This document shows, one piece after another, positions 22,582-27,649 of a DNA stretch of 27,649 nucleotides (within the stretch, counting starts at the first letter, position 1; the number at the start of each line of letters is the position of its first letter). Both the position numbers and the translations under genes were made by a program. This DNA is from CAMQRS01 sp964370645 (GTDB taxonomy: Bacteria; Bacillota_I; Bacilli_A; Erysipelotrichales; Erysipelotrichaceae): assembly GCA_964370645.1 (NCBI GenBank), contig CAYJJS010000022.1:1-27649 (forward strand), given 5' to 3'. The notes beneath the pieces are model-generated. The model saw nothing but the letters and a program-made list of their open reading frames with translations, ran no database searches and was not told where the DNA came from.

Positions 22582-22944
22582 ATGTCAAAAATGAAAAATG
22601 AATACTCTTGTGCATTTCTACTGGGAAATGATTTGCTTGGAGGGAAGTGGAAAATGAGAATCTTATGGCACGTTTATAATGGGGATAATCGTTTTTCTAA
22701 ATTGCTTACTAAAATGCCTGATATTAGCGAGAAGGTGCTTTTTACACAACTTAATGAACTAGTAGAAAATACAATCCTAGTGAAGACAATTCACGAAGGA
22801 AATATTAAAAAAGTAGAATACGAATTGTCACAACAAAGTAAACCCTTGAAGGAATTACTTGCTTGTTATCGTAATTTCTTCATTTCTTATGCAAAAGATC
22901 ATGATATTATCATTCCTGCCCTACTGAATAAAAGTGATAATTAG
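22582..22944 (+). CDS. HxlR-family winged-helix transcriptional regulator
   Basis: 120-aa DNA-binding protein. The family signature LLGGKWKMRILWHVYNGDNRFS runs from about residue 18, followed by MPDISEKVLFTQLNELVEN, the recognition-helix region, and the wing with VEYELS. A cysteine at position 10, just before the signature, matches the place where redox-sensing YodB/HypR-type members carry their sensor Cys, so thiol sensing is plausible. A -10 like TATGAT is at 22555-22560, and AAGGAG precedes the ATG. It likely controls the nitroreductase upstream, and perhaps itself, through the repeat at 21901-21922. Confidence 0.88.
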   Translation: MSKMKNEYSCAFLLGNDLLGGKWKMRILWHVYNGDNRFSKLLTKMPDISEKVLFTQLNELVENTILVKTIHEGNIKKVEYELSQQSKPLKELLACYRNFFISYAKDHDIIIPALLNKSDN

Positions 22945-23000
22945 GTTAAGGTATTAAAAAATATCATACTATTTATGTAAGCTCACCCATAGAATCAATA

Positions 23001-23034
23001 AAAAAGTAGATACCTACAAAGGCATTTACTTTTT
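23001..23034. terminator. Bidirectional terminator between HxlR and HAD genes
   Basis: AAAAAGTAGATACC (23001-23014) pairs with GGCATTTACTTTTT (23021-23034) with one G-T and one mismatch, loop TACAAA. T- and A-runs on both sides suit the two convergent genes. Confidence 0.7.
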
Positions 23035-23056
23035 TCATATTGCTTGCACATCCATC

Positions 23057-23857
23057 TTATAAGTTAAACGAAATCAAATTGTAATGTAAACATGCATTAT
23101 AAATTCCATCCTCATCACAACTTGTACTAACAAAGTCTGCAACGTCTTTCAAATCTTGAATACTGTTATCCATGGCAATACCAACACCTGCTACTTTAAG
23201 CATCTCTACATCGTTTAAATGGTCTCCAAATGCAATGGTGTCATCTATGTTTAATGAAAGGTATTTACATAGTGATTGCAAGCCAACGGCTTTATTTATG
23301 CCTTTTAAAACAATATCGTATCCATCCTCACAATAAGCAATAATATCGTATTGAGGATATTTATTACGACAATTCTCAGCAAAAGTTTTTGGCATATGTG
23401 CAATAGCTTGCAAAGGTAAATCATCATAGTGGTAATTTTTATGTTCTGTACCATTTTTCAAAAGGTCTTTTACACCCACAAACTTCATAAAATGCTTCAT
23501 ACATACATCATGGTTTACATAAGAATAACTCCTATTTGAAAATTGAAAATATAAAGCATACGGTGTATTTTCAAAATCATTTGTTAGAGATTCTATATCT
23601 TCTTGTAAGATACTTGAGTGTTTGATGCAGTTGCCATGTTGATCTCTAATATCATTACCATTACTACATATAAAATAATCAAACGCTAACTCTTTTTTTA
23701 TCAGTTCAGGTAGAAACGTATACGCTCTTCCTGTGGCTATCACAACTATAATACCTTGTTTTTGTAAAGCAAATATAGCTTCTCTTGATGAGTGTAACAC
23801 TTCTTTATTTGAATTCAATAAAGTCCCATCTATATCAAATGCTGCTAGTTTTATCAT
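23057..23857 (-). CDS. HAD-superfamily phosphatase, Cof type
   Basis: 266-aa hydrolase. Motif I FDIDGTLL (7-14) holds the nucleophile Asp8 and Asp10. Motif II lies in VIATGRAY, motif III lysine is in KGINKAVGL, and motif IV is FGDHLNDVEML. The large cap between motifs II and III is of the C2 (Cof/YbiV) kind, whose members dephosphorylate sugar phosphates, FMN or PLP. Substrate cannot be told. AGAGG precedes the ATG. Convergent with the HxlR gene and transcribed alone. Confidence 0.9.
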   Translation of the reverse strand: MIKLAAFDIDGTLLNSNKEVLHSSREAIFALQKQGIIVVIATGRAYTFLPELIKKELAFDYFICSNGNDIRDQHGNCIKHSSILQEDIESLTNDFENTPYALYFQFSNRSYSYVNHDVCMKHFMKFVGVKDLLKNGTEHKNYHYDDLPLQAIAHMPKTFAENCRNKYPQYDIIAYCEDGYDIVLKGINKAVGLQSLCKYLSLNIDDTIAFGDHLNDVEMLKVAGVGIAMDNSIQDLKDVADFVSTSCDEDGIYNACLHYNLISFNL

Positions 23858-23876
23858 AATACATACCTCTTACACT

Positions 23877-23905
23877 CATATAATCTAACACACTCTTATA
23901 GGCAA
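23877..23905 (-). promoter_or_regulatory. HAD phosphatase promoter
   Basis: Minus-strand TTGCCT (23900-23905), 17 bases, TATATG (23877-23882), with a leader of about 13 nt. Confidence 0.5.
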
Positions 23906-23956
23906 GTACATACTATTTGCATGTGAACACCTTTCAAGTGTGATATTTTGCTAATC

Positions 23957-23970
23957 TGAATCTAGATTCA
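23957..23970. repeat. 14-base perfect palindrome between divergent genes
   Basis: TGAATCTAGATTCA is a perfect palindrome in the 235-base gap between the HAD gene and the lipoprotein gene. It may be a small operator; no regulator is adjacent. Confidence 0.4.
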
Positions 23971-24023
23971 AGAACACAGTATAGCGTGGTGGTTTAAGTC
24001 TTATTTATTTTCAAGATACAGTG

Positions 24024-24058
24024 TGATATAATCAGGAAAGTCGAAGTTTATTAACTTC
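24024..24058 (+). promoter_or_regulatory. Lipoprotein promoter and leader hairpin
   Basis: Extended -10 TG-A-TATAAT (24024-24032) without a clear -35. Just downstream, GAAGTT (24043-24048) and AACTTC (24053-24058) form a six-base stem with loop TATT and only a weak T-rich run after it. The remainder of 23858-24092 shows nothing else I can name. Confidence 0.5.
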
Positions 24059-24092
24059 TTTAAATTTACATTGTATTGGAAAGGACTATATC

Positions 24093-25217
24093 ATGAGAAA
24101 AATTATTATATTAAAACACAAGCTTTCTTTTTTATTTATATGTTTATGTTGCACACTATTGCTTTCAAGTTGTTCTGAAACTTACGAAAAAGAGGATATT
24201 TCAGAGTATGTAAGAAATGTGTTAGGTATTACAAATTTTACTGTTTCTTCTAAGCCTGAGATTTATGAAGACGAGGAAGGCTATAAAGATGAGGTGTGGA
24301 CAATTCAGGACTTGAATAATAAAATTGTTTTTCATGTAATTGACGATCATCGTTGGAGCGGACAAAGGGCAGTAAATTCCTTAATTAATGATTATGATTT
24401 TGCTGTATTTAACCATATTCAAGCAGATTTAACACAAGTAGAGCATTTAGAGCTTGTATCGCAACAAGACGACTCAGGTAGTTTTGTTGGAAATATTATA
24501 GGTTCCTTCAGCAATAGTGAAGAATTAGAAGCATGTTATAACGAACTTATTGAGTTAAAAGACTCTTTTACTACACTTGGTTATGATGGATTGGGTATCT
24601 GGTTTGAGCTTGAATACAACCATCCTATGCGTAATCCAATCCCTGATTATATCGACACTAGTGGTGATATCAGTGGACGCACTGATCATGATTTTACATA
24701 TGAAGAAATGCAGTACAAAATGATTCAAACCGACCTTGATTATCGATATGAATCCATCAATTCACTTTCAAAAGAAGAAATTGATGAAGCGTTAACAGGT
24801 TATTTTGGAAAAATCGGAATTTACACAGGAACAAAGTTAGAGCAAGATGATTATGAAGATTCTCTTATTTTGTATTATGATGACATTATCGCCAATAACG
24901 GTATTAGTTTTAGTTCTTTGTATGAAATAGTATCTCGTGAAGGATTTGATGTGCAAGGGGATCAATGGCATTATACATTTGTTGGAGTAGATGGTGTAGT
25001 GTACGAGATTTCTTATGACTTTACTACGGATGCCTATATTGAAGGAGCTGGTGATGTATATGATTTTGAGTTTGAAGAAGGGGATATCGCATATTACTAT
25101 CTAGCCAATGGAGAACAATTTGTAATGTATCCGCATGACAGTAATCATTTTACGCAATATGAAGCTGAAAGACTAACTGGGTTAGAATTTGTTATTGGAT
25201 ATGGAGACGATGCGTAA
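24093..25217 (+). CDS. Acidic lipoprotein of unknown function
   Basis: 374-aa protein with a lipoprotein signal peptide: basic start MRKIIILKHK, hydrophobic core (11-24), and lipobox LSSC ending in Cys27. It is therefore expected to be anchored on the outer face of the membrane. The mature part is strongly acidic and rich in Asp, Glu, Tyr and Phe, with no catalytic motif I recognise. Two stretches look like alpha/beta repeats (residues about 50-170 and 280-374), but I cannot name a fold. AAAGGA precedes the ATG. No partner gene is evident; the neighbours are a divergent phosphatase and a methyltransferase with its own start. No function is proposed. Confidence 0.75.
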   Translation: MRKIIILKHKLSFLFICLCCTLLLSSCSETYEKEDISEYVRNVLGITNFTVSSKPEIYEDEEGYKDEVWTIQDLNNKIVFHVIDDHRWSGQRAVNSLINDYDFAVFNHIQADLTQVEHLELVSQQDDSGSFVGNIIGSFSNSEELEACYNELIELKDSFTTLGYDGLGIWFELEYNHPMRNPIPDYIDTSGDISGRTDHDFTYEEMQYKMIQTDLDYRYESINSLSKEEIDEALTGYFGKIGIYTGTKLEQDDYEDSLILYYDDIIANNGISFSSLYEIVSREGFDVQGDQWHYTFVGVDGVVYEISYDFTTDAYIEGAGDVYDFEFEEGDIAYYYLANGEQFVMYPHDSNHFTQYEAERLTGLEFVIGYGDDA

Positions 25218-25306
25218 GTAATAGACATATTACAATCGATACTATACAAGGATATGTATAAATCAAAAAATAAGTACGAATAATTTGTGTGAAAGAAAGG
25301 TATAGG

Positions 25307-25993
25307 ATGGAGATGATAGATAACGGATTAGATGCTTGGCAGAAAAATGCAGAATTTTGGGATGAACAGATGGGCGATGAATCAAACTATTTTCATCGCG
25401 ATATTGTAAGACCATATGTAGAGTCATTGCTTGAGATAAATGCGAATGACTTTGTTCTTGATATAGCTTGTGGTAATGGTAACTTCTCTCAAAGAATGGC
25501 AAAGCAAGGAGCAAAGGTAACTGCTTTTGATTATAGCTCTAAGATGATTGAACTGGCTATTAGACGAAGAAATGATATATTAGATAAGGTCTGTTTTCAT
25601 GTTTGTGATGCAACTAAGTATGAGGACTTACTACAGCTTAAAGGTGCGAAACCATTTACTAAAGCTGTTGCCAATATGGCAATAATGGATATATCTGAAA
25701 TTTCTCCACTTTTTAGTGCTGTTTATGAAATGCTTGAACACGATGGTATATTTGTTTTTGCAACTCATCACCCATGTTTCACTTACGAAAATAATGATTA
25801 CTTTACAAACTGTATTTATAAAGGGGTCGCGATTGAAGGACAACCTATGCTACAAAATTACTATCATCGCTCTATAAGCGATATTCTTAATGTAGCTTTC
25901 CAATCTGGCTTTATACTTGATGGGTTCTATGAAGTTCCTTTTAAAGGACAACATACCCCGATAATAATGACAGTAAGATTGCATAAAAAATAA
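25307..25993 (+). CDS. Class I SAM-dependent methyltransferase
   Basis: 228-aa protein from ATG 25307. AAAGG at 25296-25300 is six bases upstream; a GTG at 25289 is in frame but has no ribosome binding site. The SAM motif is VLDIACGNGNFSQRMA and the acidic end of strand 2 is FDYSS, both typical of UbiE/Methyltransf_11-type small-molecule methylases. The N-terminal WQKNAEFWDEQMG resembles enzymes acting on small metabolites. The substrate is unknown. Resistance or tailoring roles cannot be judged from the context, which holds no biosynthetic cluster. Confidence 0.83.
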   Translation: MEMIDNGLDAWQKNAEFWDEQMGDESNYFHRDIVRPYVESLLEINANDFVLDIACGNGNFSQRMAKQGAKVTAFDYSSKMIELAIRRRNDILDKVCFHVCDATKYEDLLQLKGAKPFTKAVANMAIMDISEISPLFSAVYEMLEHDGIFVFATHHPCFTYENNDYFTNCIYKGVAIEGQPMLQNYYHRSISDILNVAFQSGFILDGFYEVPFKGQHTPIIMTVRLHKK

Positions 25994-26003
25994 ATATAGT
26001 GCA

Positions 26004-26035
26004 AAGTAGGAAATCAAATGACTCTATTTCTACTT
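26004..26035 (+). repeat. Inverted repeat behind the methyltransferase gene
   Basis: AAGTAGGAAAT (26004-26014) pairs with ATTTCTACTT (26026-26035) with one bulged G, loop 11 bases. No T-run directly follows. Confidence 0.4.
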
Positions 26036-26058
26036 GACAACATCAAACAAAACATATG

Positions 26059-26087
26059 GAATCGATGAAAGTATCGATTCTTTTTTT
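26059..26087 (+). terminator. Intrinsic terminator
   Basis: GAATCGAT (26059-26066) and ATCGATTC (26073-26080) with loop GAAAGT and T7 to 26087. It ends the methyltransferase transcript. Confidence 0.85.
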
Positions 26088-26350
26088 GTCTAATCATATT
26101 GCTGTTATTGTAGCTTTATTTAATGAATAGAGAATAAGAATGAATTCTTCTTAAAATATTACACGCATTAGAAATAGAAAAAAACAAACACTCTATTTAG
26201 TAGCTGCATTAATGTCTACAGTAGATATTGCGAAAAAATATAAATAGTATTCTGTATCATTAAAAGAGATTTATTGATAGGTATTCGTATAAACAGTTCT
26301 ATTAAGTCAACAACAATAAAATGTGGATTATCTTAAAGGGCGGTCATTGA
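26088..26350. other. Gene-poor AT-rich stretch with a possible decayed coding fragment
   Basis: No ORF with a ribosome binding site is present. Around 26196-26246 one plus-strand frame reads TLYLVAALMSTVDIAKKYK before a stop, and resumes with YSVSLKEIY before a second stop. This looks protein-like and could be a pseudogene remnant, but I cannot name a parent family. Confidence 0.3.
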
Positions 26351-26356
26351 ATCCCA

Positions 26357-26385
26357 TTGAGTAAAATAAATGGATATGCTATAGT
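26357..26385 (+). promoter_or_regulatory. GNAT gene promoter
   Basis: TTGAGT (26357-26362), 17 bases, TATAGT (26380-26385) with extended TG-C before it. Confidence 0.7.
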
Positions 26386-26413
26386 AGGAAAATAAAAAGG
26401 GATGAAATCTATT

Positions 26414-26956
26414 ATGAAAAAAACACAGGAAATGAAATTAAAAAATGGATTAAATATAACAATTGCTCAGGCTATCAAAGAGGATGCTGAAATGCTTATT
26501 GAATACCTTAATTTAATCGGTGGAGAAAGTGACAATCTTCTATTTGGTGAAAATGAATTTCATATGTCGATTGAAGATGAAATGTCATTTATTGAAAGAG
26601 TATCAAATTGCGATACATCGGCTTTGTTTGTAGCTAAAATAGGGGATGAAATAGTATCTGTAGGTGGTATAATGTCTTCACCAAGAAAGAGAATTGCACA
26701 TCAAGCTGACATTAGTATTTCCGTAAAGAAGAAATATTGGAAGTTGGGCATAGGCACAGTAATGATGAATGAATTAATAAGGTTTGCGAACGGTAACAAT
26801 ATAACTGAAATCATTCACTTAGGGGTTAATTCAAACAATGTAAATGCTATTAATTTATATAAAAAATTTGGATTTGTTGAAATTGGAAGATACAAAAAAT
26901 TTTTCAAATTCACTGATTGCTATGCAGATGAAATACTAATGAATTTATATCTTTAA
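26414..26956 (+). CDS. GNAT-family N-acetyltransferase
   Basis: 180 aa from ATG 26414. The acetyl-CoA site appears as ISISVKKKYWKLGIGTVMMNELI (residues about 97-119), with KLGIG as the pyrophosphate loop. It is followed by LGVNSNNVNAINLYKKFGFVEIGRYKKFF, the usual motif B. This looks like RimJ/RimL or ribosomal/small-molecule acetylases; the substrate is open. An ATG at 26402 is in frame but directly abuts AAAAAGGG, too close to be used, so I prefer 26414, which is about 12 bases away from it. The gene has its own promoter. Confidence 0.87.
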   Translation: MKKTQEMKLKNGLNITIAQAIKEDAEMLIEYLNLIGGESDNLLFGENEFHMSIEDEMSFIERVSNCDTSALFVAKIGDEIVSVGGIMSSPRKRIAHQADISISVKKKYWKLGIGTVMMNELIRFANGNNITEIIHLGVNSNNVNAINLYKKFGFVEIGRYKKFFKFTDCYADEILMNLYL

Positions 26957-26992
26957 TCTATATTAAATAAGACAAACTAGGAGGAATAAGAC

Positions 26993-27577
26993 ATGTTATC
27001 AATATGTAAATTTAAAACAGATGAAAGACAAGATATAGAAAAGTTAGTTAAAGAATTCGAAGAAGAACAAGGAATTTCACTGCCATGTGACTATCGTAAT
27101 TTTTTAATTAAATATAATGGAGGGTATACTCCTAATACAATGATTAAACAAAGGAATGTTTCTTGTTTTATTGGGATAGGTGATGTTGGTAGAACTTTTG
27201 ATAGCCACAAAACAACAGAGTGGTATGACATCTTTAAAGAAAGAGGATATTTAGCGATTGCAGATACACCATCTGGTGACTTCTTTATCATTGGGATAGA
27301 GGGAGAACAAAGAGGTAAAATATTCTTTAAATACCATGATAGAATAGGACGTAATGCAAAAATAGCAGATAGCTTCCGTGAATTTGTGGAAAAGTGTGTA
27401 AGCGAAAAGGCTAAACTTCCAAAACCAGTAAATCAGAGTATAAAGAAATTTGAAGATTTAGGTAGAACACAAGAGTGGATTGATGCAATGGTTCCTTTTT
27501 GGGAGAAACAATATGCCGAGATGATGCATGATAGAGAAACACAAGAACAAGTAAGCTTAGAGTGGGAGGAAAAATAA
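26993..27577 (+). CDS. SMI1/KNR4 (SUKH) family protein, probable immunity protein
   Basis: 194 aa. The N-terminal half has the SUKH signature: EEQGISLPCDYRNFLIKYNGGYTPN, then a strand-rich region with GDFFIIGIEGEQRGKIFF. In bacteria, SUKH proteins are mostly immunity proteins against contact-dependent or polymorphic toxins. The C-terminal 60 residues (KPVNQSIKKFEDL...) are helical and charged and not typical of the domain. AGGAGG precedes the ATG. The next gene overlaps its stop codon by one base and is also immunity-like, suggesting an immunity operon. No toxin gene is inside the window. Confidence 0.8.
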   Translation: MLSICKFKTDERQDIEKLVKEFEEEQGISLPCDYRNFLIKYNGGYTPNTMIKQRNVSCFIGIGDVGRTFDSHKTTEWYDIFKERGYLAIADTPSGDFFIIGIEGEQRGKIFFKYHDRIGRNAKIADSFREFVEKCVSEKAKLPKPVNQSIKKFEDLGRTQEWIDAMVPFWEKQYAEMMHDRETQEQVSLEWEEK

Positions 27578-27649
27578 TGTTTTTTAATAAAAAGAGTAAC
27601 CCAAAAGGTGCATTTGTAGTATCGAAAAACATACTAAAAAATATACCTG
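27577..27649 (+). CDS. Start of a DUF2185-like (Imm33-type) protein, truncated by window end
   Basis: The ATG overlaps the TAA of the SUKH gene (TAATG) and is preceded by GGGAGG, so it is translationally coupled. The 24 visible codons read MFFNKKSNPKGAFVVSKNIL and then KNIP. GAFVVSKNIL resembles the first strand of DUF2185/immunity protein family 33, which opens with a VVSK-Asn-Leu phrase. With so few residues, the family call is tentative, but the gene itself is likely real. Confidence 0.5.
   Translation, partial: MFFNKKSNPKGAFVVSKNILKNIP

Noticed and set aside
24043..24058. Riboswitch or attenuator before the lipoprotein gene
   Set aside because: The six-base stem is too small, the T-run is poor, and no aptamer-like conserved blocks are visible upstream.
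1..27649. tRNA, rRNA, CRISPR array, transposase or phage genes
   Set aside because: No cloverleaf-like segments, regularly spaced repeats, DDE/recombinase motifs or phage structural genes were recognised on either strand.

Overview
The window is AT-rich bacterial chromosome, densely coding, with Gram-positive ribosome binding sites and short intrinsic terminators. EzrA, a short ThiI without a rhodanese tail, an S4/L19 arrangement, DUF815, an L-box and a purine riboswitch all point to a low-GC Bacillota. My best guess is an Erysipelotrichia-like lineage, but that is inference. The rpsD / ezrA / nifS-like / thiI order resembles the Bacillus subtilis ezrA-nifZ-thiI-sspA neighbourhood.

Layout. 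1-448: the 5' end of rpsD (minus strand) with a strong promoter and a structured leader. 449-4711: ezrA, a cysteine desulfurase and thiI (cell division, then tRNA thiolation), followed by a 50-aa ORF resembling half of an alpha/beta small acid-soluble spore protein (SASP). 4757-5539: rlmA. 5669-10604: ilvB-ilvN-ilvC-ilvD, which covers pyruvate or 2-oxobutyrate to the branched 2-oxo acids. It is preceded by a short reading frame beginning Met-Leu-Val-Val-Leu-Leu in a hairpin. ilvA, which supplies 2-oxobutyrate, lies just beyond on the other strand (11637-12842), after a small NAD-binding epimerase-like gene. 12902-15551: a DUF815 ATPase and ffh (SRP54). 15594-17165: a guanine-type purine riboswitch ahead of an FAD-dependent dehydrogenase. 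17168-19045 (minus): an NhaC-superfamily transporter under a lysine riboswitch, hence a probable lysine transporter (LysW type). 19182-21062: rplS and two tandem signal peptidase I genes. 21106-25993: accessory metabolism (SDR, nitroreductase with HxlR regulator, HAD phosphatase, lipoprotein, methyltransferase). 25994-27649: a gene-poor stretch, a GNAT acetyltransferase, and two probable immunity-type genes (SMI1/KNR4 and DUF2185-like) running off the end.

The strongest non-coding results are the two riboswitches, whose aptamer cores and switching hairpins can be read directly. The lysine switch has normal OFF logic. The purine switch has a guanine-type specificity cytosine but an apparent ON (antitermination) layout, and it controls a gene with no obvious purine role. 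No rRNA, tRNA, CRISPR array, insertion sequence or prophage was seen.
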